Positions 26,640 through 34,995 of a stretch of 64,000 nucleotides of DNA are shown piece by piece (position 1 is the first letter of the stretch; every line of letters begins with the position of its first letter). The stretch covers positions 62,001 to 126,000 of the forward strand of contig NZ_QLLY01000002.1 in NCBI RefSeq assembly GCF_003259365.1, written 5' to 3'. The DNA comes from Streptomyces sp. PsTaAH-137. Lineage in GTDB: Bacteria; Actinomycetota; Actinomycetes; Streptomycetales; Streptomycetaceae. The notes beneath the pieces are model-generated. The model did not search any database. It was not told the origin of the DNA and saw only the letters and a program-made list of their open reading frames with translations. A program made the position numbers and the translations under genes.

Positions 26640-28253
26640 TTACGCGGCGGCCTGGCGCGGGCCGCGTCCGCGGCGGTTGCCGCCCGTGCCCGACCCGGAG
26701 GCCGCCTTCGCGGCACCGGCCGCGCCGCCGCCCGAGCGACGTCGCGCGCCGCCCGTACCGGTCCCGGCGGCCTTCGTGCCGCCCGCGGAGCGCTGGCGCT
26801 GCTGCGGCTGGCGCTGCTGTCCCTCGGCGGCCGGCTTGCCGGTGCCACCGGCGCGCGATCCGCGCGAGCGGCGCGACCGGCGCGGCTTCGAGGCGTCGCC
26901 CGCCGGGGCGACGGGCTCGGGCACGGCGATGGTCACGGCGACACCGGACGGCTCACGGGCACCGGTGATCTTCACCAGCTCCTCGTCCGTGGAGCGGACC
27001 TGGGTGGTGGTCGGCCGGATCCCCGCGTGCTGCATCAGGCGCTGCATCTCGCGCTTCTGCTCGGGGAGCACGAGCGTGACGACGCTGCCGGACTCGCCGG
27101 CGCGCGCGGTGCGGCCGCCGCGGTGCAGGTAGTCCTTGTGCTCGGTGGGCGGGTCGACGTTGACCACGAGGTCGAGGTCGTCGACGTGGATGCCTCGCGC
27201 GGCGACGTTCGTGGCGACGAGCGCGGTGACGCGGCCGTCCTTGAACTGCTCCAGGGTGCGGTTGCGCTGCGGCTGGCTGCGGCCTCCGTGCAGCGGCGCG
27301 GCGAGGACGCCGCTGGCGAGCAGCCGCTTGGCGAGCCGGTCGGCGGAGCGCTTGGTGTCGACGAAGAGGATGACGCGCCCGTCGCGGGCGGCGATCCGGG
27401 CAGTGACGGCCTTCTTGTCGGTCTCGTCCTGCACGTGCAGGACGTGGTGCTCCATGGTGGTGACGGCGCCGGCCGACGGGTCCACCGAGTGCACGACGGG
27501 GTCGGTGAGGAACTGCTTGACGAGCCGGTCCACGTTGCGGTCGAGCGTCGCCGAGAACAGCATCGTCTGTCCGCCGGGCGCGACCTGCTTGAGGAGCGCG
27601 GTGACCTGGGGCATGAAGCCCATGTCGGCCATCTGGTCTGCCTCGTCGAGGACCGTGATGCCTACCCGGCCGAGCGCCACGTCGCCGCGCTCGATGAGGT
27701 CCTTGAGGCGTCCCGGGGTGGCGACGACGACCTCGGCGCCGCGGCGCAGCGTGCCCGCCTGCCGGGAGATCGACATGCCACCGACGACGGTCGCCATCCG
27801 CAGGTGGAGCGCGGTCGCGTACGGGGTGAGGGCGTCGGTGACCTGCTGGGCGAGCTCACGCGTGGGGACGAGGACCAGGGCGAGCGGCGTCTTCGGCTCT
27901 GCCTTGGTGCCGGCGGTGCGGGCGAGCAGCGGGAGTCCGAAGGCGAGGGTCTTGCCGGAGCCGGTGCGGCCGCGGCCGAGCAGGTCGCGTCCGGCGAGGG
28001 AGTTGGGGAGCGTCGCGGCCTGGATGGGGAACGGCGCGGTGACGCCCTGCGCGCTCAGCGTCTTCAGCAGGGCGGCGGGCATGTCGAGGTCGGCGAAGTC
28101 CGCGACCGGCGGCAGTGCCGGAGTGGTGTTCTCCGGCATGGTGAACTCGCGCGGCGGCGTGGGCTGTTGCCTGCGCTGCTGCTCGGGGGCGCGACGCTTG
28201 CCCGCCGCGGGACGAGAGGTGCGGCGGCGGGACGGACGGGCAGAGCTGGTCAT
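26640..28253 (-). CDS. DEAD-box ATP-dependent RNA helicase
   Basis: 537 residues. Helicase motifs in order: Q motif PFPIQAAT, Walker A GRTGSGKT, PTRELAQQ, TPGR, VLDEADQM, SAT, and in the second domain DTKRSADRL, ALVATNVAARGIHVDDL and HRGGRTARAG. N-terminal (about 1-38) and C-terminal (about 450-537) extensions are rich in Arg, Gly and Gln, typical RNA-binding tails. It unwinds structured RNA, probably in cold adaptation or ribosome assembly. The start at 28253 has a GGAAGG site; an internal Met (MPENTTPAL) is an alternative. It sits with a cold-shock gene inside the steroid cluster. Confidence 0.95.
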   Translation of the reverse strand: MTSSARPSRRRTSRPAAGKRRAPEQQRRQQPTPPREFTMPENTTPALPPVADFADLDMPAALLKTLSAQGVTAPFPIQAATLPNSLAGRDLLGRGRTGSGKTLAFGLPLLARTAGTKAEPKTPLALVLVPTRELAQQVTDALTPYATALHLRMATVVGGMSISRQAGTLRRGAEVVVATPGRLKDLIERGDVALGRVGITVLDEADQMADMGFMPQVTALLKQVAPGGQTMLFSATLDRNVDRLVKQFLTDPVVHSVDPSAGAVTTMEHHVLHVQDETDKKAVTARIAARDGRVILFVDTKRSADRLAKRLLASGVLAAPLHGGRSQPQRNRTLEQFKDGRVTALVATNVAARGIHVDDLDLVVNVDPPTEHKDYLHRGGRTARAGESGSVVTLVLPEQKREMQRLMQHAGIRPTTTQVRSTDEELVKITGAREPSGVAVTIAVPEPVAPAGDASKPRRSRRSRGSRAGGTGKPAAEGQQRQPQQRQRSAGGTKAAGTGTGGARRRSGGGAAGAAKAASGSGTGGNRRGRGPRQAAA

Positions 28254-28286
28254 GCGGCAGGCCTTCCGGGGACGGGGACAGCATGA

Positions 28287-28322
28287 GCCGGGGCCCGCAC
28301 CGACAGCGGTGCGGACCCCGGC
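28287..28322 (-). terminator. Terminator after the cold-shock gene
   Basis: A 16-bp stem with one mismatch: GCCGGGGCCCGCACCG (28287-28302) against CGGTGCGGACCCCGGC (28307-28322), loop ACAG. It separates cspA from the helicase, so the two are separate transcripts or only partly read-through. Confidence 0.8.
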
Positions 28323-28346
28323 CCGGAAATGCTCGATCAGGCGAGA

Positions 28347-28550
28347 TCAGGCGGGGAGGATGTTCTCCGCCTGGGGGCCCTTCTGACCCTGGGTGACGTC
28401 GAAGGTCACCTTCTGGCCCTCCTGGAGCTCACGGAAGCCCGAGGTGGCGATGTTCGAGTAGTGGGCGAAGACGTCGGCGCCGCCGCCGTCCTGCTCGATG
28501 AAGCCGAAGCCCTTTTCCGAGTTGAACCACTTCACGGTACCGGTGGCCAT
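28347..28550 (-). CDS. Cold-shock protein, CspA family
   Basis: 67 residues, a single S1-like cold-shock domain: [17 protein letters not shown] contains RNP1 (KGFGFI) and VFAHYS contains RNP2 (FAHY). Binds single-stranded RNA and DNA and melts secondary structure. Start ATG at 28550 with GGAG seven bases upstream. The region upstream on the same strand (28551-28729) carries two hairpins, one just ahead and one that probably ends fadA6. Confidence 0.95.
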   Translation of the reverse strand: MATGTVKWFNSEKGFGFIEQDGGGADVFAHYSNIATSGFRELQEGQKVTFDVTQGQKGPQAENILPA

Positions 28551-28609
28551 GTCATTCTCCTTGAACAGGTAGCAGCCCCCATTCCGAGAACGCTCATGAG
28601 AACGCCCGA

Positions 28610-28630
28610 TTCCGGGAACACACCCCGGAA
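28610..28630 (-). other. Hairpin in the cspA upstream region
   Basis: A perfect 7-bp inverted repeat, TTCCGGG / CCCGGAA with loop AACACAC, about 60 bases upstream of the cspA start. It may be part of a structured 5' leader, as is common for cold-shock genes. No promoter could be placed with confidence. Confidence 0.4.
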
Positions 28631-28638
28631 AACAATAA

Positions 28639-28668
28639 TGCGCCTGAGGAACATTCCCGTCAGGCGCA
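28639..28668 (-). terminator. Intrinsic terminator after fadA6
   Basis: A perfect 9-bp stem (TGCGCCTGA / TCAGGCGCA) which on the minus strand is followed by TTATTGTTTTCC, a T-rich tract unusual for this genome. It lies 60 bases past the fadA6 stop in its direction of transcription. Confidence 0.75.
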
Positions 28669-28729
28669 CATAAAGTCTATGGGTACCAAAACTGCAACAC
28701 TGAGACCTTAGCACGGCGGACGTGGATCT

Positions 28730-29887
28730 TCACAGTCGCTCGATGATCGTCACGTTGGCCTGGCCGCCGCCCTCGCACATGGTCTGCAGGCCGTAGCGCC
28801 CGCCGGTGCGCTCCAGCTCGTGGAGCAGGGTGGTCATCAGCTTCACGCCGGTCGCCCCGAGGGGGTGGCCGAGGGCGATCGCCCCGCCGTTCACGTTCAC
28901 CTTCGCCGGGTCGGCGCCGGTCTCCTTCAGCCAGGCGAGGACGACGGGCGCGAACGCCTCGTTGATCTCGACCAGGTCCATGTCGGCGATGCTCATGCCG
29001 GTCTTCTTCAGGGCGTACGCGGTCGCGGGGATCGGCGCGGACAGCATGCGGATGGGGTCCTCGCCGCGTACGGAGAGATGGTGGACACGGGCACGGGGAG
29101 TCAGGCCGTGCTCACGGACCGCGCGCTCGGAGGCGATGAGGAGGGCGGCGGCACCGTCGGAGACCTGGGAGGAGCAGGCGGCGGTGATGGTGCCGCCGTC
29201 GACGACGGGCTTCAGTCCGGCCATCTTCTCCAGGGTGGTGTCGCGGCGCGGTCCCTCGTCGACGGTCACGTCGCCATGGGCGACGGTCTCGCGCTCGAAG
29301 CGGCCCTCGTCGATGGCGCGCAGCGCCCGCTGGTGGGACTGGAGGGCCCATTCTTCCTGGTCGCGGCGGGTGATCCCCCATTTCTGGGCGATCAGCTCGG
29401 CGCCGTGGAACTGGTTCACCGGCTGGTTTCCGTAGCGGGCGCGCCAGCCTTCGCTGCCGAGGTAGGGGCCGTCGGAGAGGCCGAGGGGTTCGGCGGCCTG
29501 CCGGGAGGCGAAGGCGATGGGGATCATCGTCATGTTCTGCACGCCGCCCGCGACGACGAGGTCCTGGGTGCCGGAGAGCACGCCCTGGGCGGCGAAGTGC
29601 AGGGCCTGCTGGGAGGAGCCGCACTGCCGGTCGATCGTCACGCCCGGCACCTCTTCGGGGAGGCCGGCCGCCAGCCAGCTCGTCCGGGCGATGTCGCCGG
29701 CCTGCGGGCCCACGGTGTCGAGGCAGCCGAAGACGACGTCCTCGACGGCGGCCGGGTCGACGCCGGTACGGGTGACGAGTTCCTTGAGGACGTGGGCGCC
29801 GAGGTCGGCCGGGTGGACACCCGAGAGGCCTCCCTTGCGGCGTCCGACGGGTGTGCGGACCGCTTCGACGATGTAGGCCTCGGCCAT
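28730..29887 (-). CDS. fadA6: Acetyl-CoA acyltransferase FadA6 (thiolase of the steroid C/D-ring cluster)
   Basis: 385 residues. Nucleophile C89 in [12 protein letters not shown], the [14 protein letters not shown] loop with the catalytic His near 340, and the second Cys in [11 protein letters not shown] near the C-terminus. Thiolases cleave 3-ketoacyl-CoA; FadA6 acts late in the HIP pathway. The assignment within thiolases rests on its position directly downstream of the KstR2-type repressor and ipdF, as in Rv3556c-Rv3557c-Rv3559c. Confidence 0.88.
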   Translation of the reverse strand: MAEAYIVEAVRTPVGRRKGGLSGVHPADLGAHVLKELVTRTGVDPAAVEDVVFGCLDTVGPQAGDIARTSWLAAGLPEEVPGVTIDRQCGSSQQALHFAAQGVLSGTQDLVVAGGVQNMTMIPIAFASRQAAEPLGLSDGPYLGSEGWRARYGNQPVNQFHGAELIAQKWGITRRDQEEWALQSHQRALRAIDEGRFERETVAHGDVTVDEGPRRDTTLEKMAGLKPVVDGGTITAACSSQVSDGAAALLIASERAVREHGLTPRARVHHLSVRGEDPIRMLSAPIPATAYALKKTGMSIADMDLVEINEAFAPVVLAWLKETGADPAKVNVNGGAIALGHPLGATGVKLMTTLLHELERTGGRYGLQTMCEGGGQANVTIIERL

Positions 29888-29921
29888 GACGGAACCCTTC
29901 CGTGTCGGTGGACGCGTACGG

Positions 29922-30536
29922 CTATGCGGGCCGTACGGCGATGCCGTCCAGCACCATCGAGAGGTACTGGCGGGCGATCTCCTCGGGGCTGTGCTGTCCG
30001 CCGGGCCGGTACCAGGACGCGGCGACCCATACGGTGTCGCGGACGAACCGGTAGGTGAGGCGGATGTCGAGATCGGCGCGGAAGCTGTTGTTCTCGACCC
30101 CGCGCTCCAGGGTCGTCAGCCACGCCTTTTCGAACTTGCGCTGGGATGCCGCGAGGAATTCGAATCGCTCCTGCACGGCGAGGTGTTTGGCCTCTTTCTG
30201 GTAGATGGCGACGGCGGCGCGGTGCCGGTCGATCTCCCGGAAGGATTCGGTGACGAGGGCCTCCAGGGTTTCCCTGGGCCCCTGTTCGGCTTCGAGCACG
30301 GCGTCGTAGCCCGACCACAGCTCGTCGAGGAAGGACCGCAGGATCTCCTCGAGCATCGATTCCTTGGAGTCGAAGTGGTAGTAGAGGCTGCCGGCGAGCA
30401 TGCCCGCGTGGTCGGCGATCTTGCGGACGGTGGTGGCGTTGTAGCCCTGGGCCGCGAAGACCTCGGCGGCGGTGTCGAGGAGTTCTCGGCGCCGCTCGGG
30501 CGATGCGGTCACCTGGGGCTTCTTCTTCGTAGGCAC
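29922..30536 (-). CDS. kstR2: TetR-family repressor, KstR2-like
   Basis: 204 residues. The N-terminal HTH spans about 14-60 (ERRRELLDTAAEVFAAQGYN, then the recognition part GMLAGSLYYHFDSKESMLEE; quoted in part). The C-terminal ligand domain ends with FVRDTVWVAASWYRPGG. In mycobacteria KstR2 represses the C/D-ring genes and is released by HIP-CoA. Location (between fadA6 and ipdF) and length match. The palindromes at 23036-23051 and 31442-31457 are its likely operators. Confidence 0.85.
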   Translation of the reverse strand: MPTKKKPQVTASPERRRELLDTAAEVFAAQGYNATTVRKIADHAGMLAGSLYYHFDSKESMLEEILRSFLDELWSGYDAVLEAEQGPRETLEALVTESFREIDRHRAAVAIYQKEAKHLAVQERFEFLAASQRKFEKAWLTTLERGVENNSFRADLDIRLTYRFVRDTVWVAASWYRPGGQHSPEEIARQYLSMVLDGIAVRPA

Positions 30537-30564
30537 GCGACCATTGTGGTCCTCGTCGGATCGG

Positions 30565-31347
30565 TCATGGGTGCTGGCTGCTCACCGAGACGGTCTCGCC
30601 CGTCATGTACGAGGAGTAGCCGGAGGCGAGGAAGACGATCACATTGGCGACCTCCCACGGCTCGGCGTATCTGCCGAAGGCCTCCTTGCGCGTCAGGTCC
30701 GCGAGGAGTTCGGCCGAGGTGACCTTCACGAGGTGGGGGTGCATGGCGAGGCTGGGCGACACCGCGTTCACCCGGACTCCGTACGCGGCCGCTTCGGCGG
30801 CGGCGCAGCGGGTGAGCGCCATGACGCCCGCCTTGGCCGCCGCGTAGTGAGCCTGGCCTTCCTGGGCGCGCCAGCCCACCACCGAGGCGTTGTTGACGAC
30901 GACGCCCGTGCGTCCGGTGTCGCGGTAGGCGCGCAGGGCGGCTCTGGTGCAGCGGAACGTGCCGTTCAGCGTCACGTCCAGGACCTTGCTCCACTGTTCG
31001 TCGGTCATGTCGACGAGGGCCGAAGTGCCGCCGAGGCCGGCGTTGTTGACGACGATGTCGAGTCCGTCGTGCAGCTCGTGGGCGCGGGCGAAGAGGGCGG
31101 TGACCTGTTCTTCGTCGGTGACGTCGCAGGGCAGTGCCGCCACCTGCGAGGCGCCGAACTCCTCGGCGAGTACCCGCTCGGACTCCTTGAGGCGGCGGGC
31201 GTGGGCGTCACTGATGAGGACGCGGGCGCCCTCCTCCAGGAATCTGCGGGCGGTGGCGCCGCCGATGCCGGCTCCGGCGGCCGCGGTGATGACGGCGGTG
31301 CGGCCGGTGAGCAGGCCGTGCGCCGGTTCGTAAGCGGGGGTGGTCAT
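30565..31347 (-). CDS. ipdF: IpdF, 5-hydroxy-HIP-CoA dehydrogenase (SDR family)
   Basis: 260 residues. The NAD motif is unusual, TAAAGAGIGGATARRF, followed by NNAGLGG and the catalytic YAAAKAG. IpdF in mycobacteria oxidises or reduces the C5 hydroxyl/oxo group of HIP-CoA in steroid degradation. It is the first gene of the ipdF-kstR2-fadA6 unit and is divergent from the acyl-CoA dehydrogenase genes, sharing the operator region at 31428-31457. The stop is 28 bases before kstR2. Confidence 0.8.
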   Translation of the reverse strand: MTTPAYEPAHGLLTGRTAVITAAAGAGIGGATARRFLEEGARVLISDAHARRLKESERVLAEEFGASQVAALPCDVTDEEQVTALFARAHELHDGLDIVVNNAGLGGTSALVDMTDEQWSKVLDVTLNGTFRCTRAALRAYRDTGRTGVVVNNASVVGWRAQEGQAHYAAAKAGVMALTRCAAAEAAAYGVRVNAVSPSLAMHPHLVKVTSAELLADLTRKEAFGRYAEPWEVANVIVFLASGYSSYMTGETVSVSSQHP

Positions 31348-31427
31348 GTCCGCGCCTCCTCAACTGGGCCACTTGCCGGGCGTTTTGAGTGGATTCCCGC
31401 CGGGAGACTCTCGACGCCGCTCGTTCC

Positions 31428-31457
31428 GTTACGGTAACCTACCAAACACTTGTTAGG
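31428..31457. promoter_or_regulatory. Candidate KstR2 operator, site 2, with adjacent small palindrome
   Basis: CCAAAC-ACTT-GTTAGG at 31442-31457 repeats the half-sites and 4-base spacing of site 1 at 23036-23051. Directly before it is a perfect GTTAC-G-GTAAC palindrome (31428-31438), not present at site 1. The region lies between ipdF and the fadE operon, where an autoregulated divergent promoter is expected. Confidence 0.65.
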
Positions 31458-31480
31458 GAAGGTCGGGAGGGCGGTGCGTG

Positions 31481-32620
31481 ATGGATCTGGACTTCACACC
31501 GGACGAGGACGCGTTCCGCGCCGAGGCGCGGGAGTGGCTGGCGGCGCACGTCCCGGCCGGGCCGCTGCCCTCCCTGGAGACGGAGGAGGGGTTCGCCGCG
31601 CACCGCGCCTGGGAGGCCGAGCTGTCCGCGGACCGCTGGTCGGTGGTGTCGTGGCCCGAGGAGTTCGGGGGCCGCGGTGTCGACATCTTCAAGTGGCTCG
31701 TCTTCGAGGAGGAGTACTACGCCGCGGGCGCCCCGGGCCGGGTCTCGCAGAACGGCATCAATCTCCTCGCCCCCACGCTCTTCGACCATGCAACGGACGA
31801 GCAGCGGGCGCGGGTGCTGCCGTCGATGGCGAGCGGCGAGGTGATCTGGGCGCAGGCGTGGTCGGAGCCGGAGGCGGGTTCGGATCTGGCGTCGCTGCGG
31901 TCGCGGGCGGTGCGCACGGACGGCGGCTGGCTGTTGCGCGGGCAGAAGACGTGGTCGTCGCGGGCCGCGTTCGCGGACCGGGCGTTCGGCATCTTCCGCA
32001 CCGATCCGGACGCGCCCAAGCCGCATCAGGGGCTCACCTATCTGATGTTCGATCTGCGGGCGCCCGGTGTCACGGTCCGCCCGATCGGCAGGCTCGACGG
32101 CAGACCGGCCTTCGCCGAGCTGTTCCTGGACGACGTGTTCGTGCCGGACGAGGACGTGATCGGCGAGCCCGGCCGGGGCTGGCGCATCGCGATGTCGACG
32201 ACGGGGAACGAGCGGGGGCTGACCCTGCGCTCCCCCGGCCGTTTCCTCGCCTCCGCCGGGCGGCTGCTGCGGTTGTGGCGGGAGCGCGGCGCTGACCCGG
32301 CGGTGCGCGACCGGGTGGCGGACGCGCTGATCGGGGCGCGCGCGTACCAGCTGTTCACGTATGCCAACGCGTCGCGGTTCGCGGCGGGCGAGCAGATCGG
32401 CGCCGAGTCGAGCCTGAACAAGGTCTTCTGGTCGGAGTACGACATAGCGCTGCACGAGGCGGCGCTCGACCTGCTGGGAGCGGAGGGCGAGTGGGCCGCG
32501 GGTGAGTGGGCCGAGGGGTACGTCTTCTCGCTCGCAGGTCCGATCTACGCGGGGACGAACGAGATACAGCGCGACATCATCGCCGAGCGGCTGCTCGGCC
32601 TGCCGAAGGGGCGTCGCTGA
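31481..32620 (+). CDS. fadE30: Acyl-CoA dehydrogenase, FadE30-like
   Basis: 379 residues from the ATG at 31481 (GGGAGG 10 bases upstream; a GTG at 31478 is also in frame). ACAD features: AQAWSEPEAGSDLASLRSRA (FAD region, about 125-144), then RGLTLRSPGRF and the C-terminal AGPIYAGTNEIQRDIIAERL. It introduces a double bond into a CoA-bound side chain using FAD; FadE30 acts on 5-OH-HIP-CoA. Adjacent to ipdF and KstR2 as in Rv3559c-Rv3560c, but here transcribed divergently. The next gene overlaps by one base. Confidence 0.83.
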   Translation: MDLDFTPDEDAFRAEAREWLAAHVPAGPLPSLETEEGFAAHRAWEAELSADRWSVVSWPEEFGGRGVDIFKWLVFEEEYYAAGAPGRVSQNGINLLAPTLFDHATDEQRARVLPSMASGEVIWAQAWSEPEAGSDLASLRSRAVRTDGGWLLRGQKTWSSRAAFADRAFGIFRTDPDAPKPHQGLTYLMFDLRAPGVTVRPIGRLDGRPAFAELFLDDVFVPDEDVIGEPGRGWRIAMSTTGNERGLTLRSPGRFLASAGRLLRLWRERGADPAVRDRVADALIGARAYQLFTYANASRFAAGEQIGAESSLNKVFWSEYDIALHEAALDLLGAEGEWAAGEWAEGYVFSLAGPIYAGTNEIQRDIIAERLLGLPKGRR

Positions 32621-33648
32621 TGAGGTTCCTGCTGGACACGGAGCAGGCCGAGTTCGGCCGCACCCTCGACCGGATGCTGGGCGCGGCGGACACTCCGTCG
32701 GTGGTCCGCGCGTGGGCGGCCGGCGATCCGGGTCCGGGCCGGGAGCTGTGGTCGCGGATCGCGGAGGCGGGTGTCTTCGCTCTCGCCGTGCCCGAGCGTC
32801 ACGACGGCGTGGGGCTGCTGCCGGTCGAGCTGGCTCTGGCGTTCGTGGAGCTGGGGCGGCACGCGGTGCCGGGTCCGGTCGTGGAGACGGCGGCGGCGGC
32901 CGTGCTGCTGGCCGGCCTGGCGGAGGACGGTGGGGTCGCGAAGGAGTGGCTGCCGAGGATCGCCGACGGGCGGGCGGTGGTGTCGCTGGGCGGCGCGGAG
33001 CCGGCTGCGTTCGTGCTGGACGCGGATGCCGCGGACGCGGTGTTCGTAGCGGCGGGCTCCGAGGTGCGGCGGGCCAGGGTGCGGGGGGCGGGTGTGGCGT
33101 CCGCCGATCCGGCGCGGCGGCTGTTCCGGGTCGAGGCCGGTGAGGTCGTCGCGCAGGATGCGGCGTCGGCCGTGGCGCGGGCCGCCGATCTGGCCGCGCT
33201 GCTCACCGCCGCGCAGTCGCTCGGGGTCGGCCTCGAACTGCTGCGCAGAACCGTCGAGTACGTGGGGCAGCGCGAGCAGTTCGGGGTGCCGATCGGCTCG
33301 TTCCAGGCGGTCAAGCACCGCCTTGCGGACGCGCTGCTCGGCCTGGAGTTCGCCCGACCGCTGGTGTTCGGCGCGGCGCTGTCCCTGGCGGACCGGGGCA
33401 CCGGCGCGGGTGACGGAGCGGGCAGGGACGTGGCGGCGGCCAAGGTGGCGGCGGGAGAGGCCGCGTACCGGGCGGCCCGGGCGGCACTGCAACTGCACGG
33501 GGCCGTGGGGTACACGGAGGAGCTGGATCTGTCGTTGTGGCTGCGGAAGGCACGGCCGTTGCGGGATGCGTGGGGGACGCCCGCGCGGTGCCGGGAGCGG
33601 GTGCTGGGTGCCGGGCACGCCACATCGCCGGAAGCGGTGGGGGGATGA
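32620..33648 (+). CDS. Second acyl-CoA dehydrogenase subunit (FadE31/32/33 type)
   Basis: 342 residues from the ATG at 32620 that shares one base with the upstream stop. N-terminal FLLDTEQAEFGRTLDRML, middle LALAFVELGRHAVPGP, and C-terminal FGVPIGSFQAVKHRLADAL then ALQLHGAVGYTEELDLSLW identify an ACAD of the short, divergent kind. Such proteins pair with a longer ACAD to form an alpha2beta2 enzyme in steroid pathways. It may therefore partner the gene before it. Exact substrate unknown. Confidence 0.75.
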   Translation: MRFLLDTEQAEFGRTLDRMLGAADTPSVVRAWAAGDPGPGRELWSRIAEAGVFALAVPERHDGVGLLPVELALAFVELGRHAVPGPVVETAAAAVLLAGLAEDGGVAKEWLPRIADGRAVVSLGGAEPAAFVLDADAADAVFVAAGSEVRRARVRGAGVASADPARRLFRVEAGEVVAQDAASAVARAADLAALLTAAQSLGVGLELLRRTVEYVGQREQFGVPIGSFQAVKHRLADALLGLEFARPLVFGAALSLADRGTGAGDGAGRDVAAAKVAAGEAAYRAARAALQLHGAVGYTEELDLSLWLRKARPLRDAWGTPARCRERVLGAGHATSPEAVGG

Positions 33649-34373
33649 CGGTGTCGCTGGACGGCAAGGTCGTGATCGTCACGGGGGCCGGGCGCGGTCA
33701 GGGCGCCGCCGGGGCCCGGCTGTTCGCCGAGGCCGGGGCGCGGGTCGTGCTGACGGACGTACGGGAGGAGGAAGGCCGCGAGGTCGCCGGGGCGCTCGGT
33801 GAGCAGGGGCTGTTCGTGCGGCACGACGTGACGTCGGCCGACGACTGGGCGCGCGCGGTGCAGGCCGCGCTCGACACGTTCGGGCCGCTCGACACGCTCG
33901 TGAACAACGCGGCGCTGTGGCGTACCGCGTCCGTGGAGGACGAGACGTACGAGAACTTCGAGACGCTGCTCGGAGTCAATCTGCTGGGCCCGTTCCTGGG
34001 GATCCAGGCCGTCGTGCCCGCCCTCAGAACCGGCGGCGGCTCGATCGTGAACATCTCGTCGACCGCAGGGCTCATCGGCATCAAGGGGCACGCGGCGTAC
34101 GGGTCCACGAAGTTCGGCCTGCGCGGGCTCACCCGGTCCTCCGCCCTGGACCTCGCGCCGTACGGGATCCGGGTGAACTCCGTGCACCCGGGGGCGATCG
34201 ACACCCCGATGGTGGCGTCGGCGGTCGCCGGGCGGGACTGGTCGCATCTGCCGCTGGGCCGGGTGGGCCGTCCCGAGGAGGTCGGCCCGCTCGTGCTCTT
34301 CCTCGCGTCGGACGCGGCGTCGTACATCACGGGGGCGGAGTTCACGGTGGACGGCGGGTCGATCACCGGCTGA
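33645..34373 (+). CDS. SDR similar to 3-alpha(20-beta)-hydroxysteroid dehydrogenase
   Basis: 242 residues from the ATG overlapping the upstream stop, with a G-rich ribosome site. TGAGRGQGAAGARLF (NAD motif), NNAALWR, ISSTAGLIG, YGSTKFG (catalytic Tyr/Lys), VNSVHPGAIDTPMV and the C-terminal SYITGAEFTVDGG. The last segments resemble the Streptomyces 3-alpha,20-beta-hydroxysteroid dehydrogenase. This is the third SDR-type activity of the cluster on top of IpdF; substrate inferred only from context. Confidence 0.7.
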   Translation: MTVSLDGKVVIVTGAGRGQGAAGARLFAEAGARVVLTDVREEEGREVAGALGEQGLFVRHDVTSADDWARAVQAALDTFGPLDTLVNNAALWRTASVEDETYENFETLLGVNLLGPFLGIQAVVPALRTGGGSIVNISSTAGLIGIKGHAAYGSTKFGLRGLTRSSALDLAPYGIRVNSVHPGAIDTPMVASAVAGRDWSHLPLGRVGRPEEVGPLVLFLASDAASYITGAEFTVDGGSITG

Positions 34374-34388
34374 GCACGCGGCCGGGCC

Positions 34389-34958
34389 TCAGCTCCGGGT
34401 GGCCGGGAGGGTGACGACGGCGGTGGGCCCCGTGGCGCCGAGTCGGGCGGCCCCTGTGACGAGCGCCGCGTCGTACCGGCCGAGCACCCGGCCCGCGACC
34501 TCGGCGCCCTCGTCGCCGAGCGCCACGACGAGGGCCGGTGCGAGGCCGATGTCGAGGCGGCCGCGCACGACGGCGACGGACGGGGCCGTGGTCAGGGCGT
34601 CGCGCCGCCACATGACGTTGAGGTTGACGATGTTCCCGGCGCCGAGCAGCCGGCAGTCGGTGGGGACGTCGCCGGGCAGGTCCCGTGGCACGTACGGGCT
34701 GTCGACGAGGACGGGCTCGCCGCCGACGGTCAGTTCCATGCCGTCGCCGTCGGCCATGGTGAGGGTGCGGTCGACGCCGGGGAACGCGGAGAACGGGCCG
34801 TCGGCCGCGACCTCCGCGAGGCTCACCCGCCAGCCGAAGTCCGCCGTGTCCGCGCCGTGCGGGTGGCAGAGGATCTCGCGGGTGACACCGCCCCCGTTCT
34901 TCCAGGGGACGGCGGTGCGGTCGGCGGCGGGCAGGTGCCGTACATCGGTGTCGATCAC
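34389..34958 (-). CDS. HutD/Ves-family protein
   Basis: 189 residues from a GTG at 34958. The N-terminal VPWKNGGGVTREI is the hallmark of the HutD/Ves cupin family; then FGWRVSLAEVAADGPFSAFP and DRTLTMADGDGMEL follow. HutD members are thought to bind small ligands and modulate histidine use, but no hut genes are nearby. It ends 16 bases from the convergent SDR stop. Function here not known. Confidence 0.8.
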   Translation of the reverse strand: MIDTDVRHLPAADRTAVPWKNGGGVTREILCHPHGADTADFGWRVSLAEVAADGPFSAFPGVDRTLTMADGDGMELTVGGEPVLVDSPYVPRDLPGDVPTDCRLLGAGNIVNLNVMWRRDALTTAPSVAVVRGRLDIGLAPALVVALGDEGAEVAGRVLGRYDAALVTGAARLGATGPTAVVTLPATRS

Positions 34959-34995
34959 GGGACCCGAGCGTACGGGACCGCGGCGACGGGCCTGA

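Noticed and set aside
28347..28729. Cold-shock leader as a riboswitch
   Set aside because: The hairpins are simple and one is better explained as the fadA6 terminator. No known aptamer fold is recognisable.
21305..34373. The FabG-like SDRs read as fatty-acid synthesis genes
   Set aside because: No acyl carrier protein or ketosynthase is nearby, while the surrounding echA20-ipdABC-fadA6-kstR2 genes all point to CoA-ester degradation.
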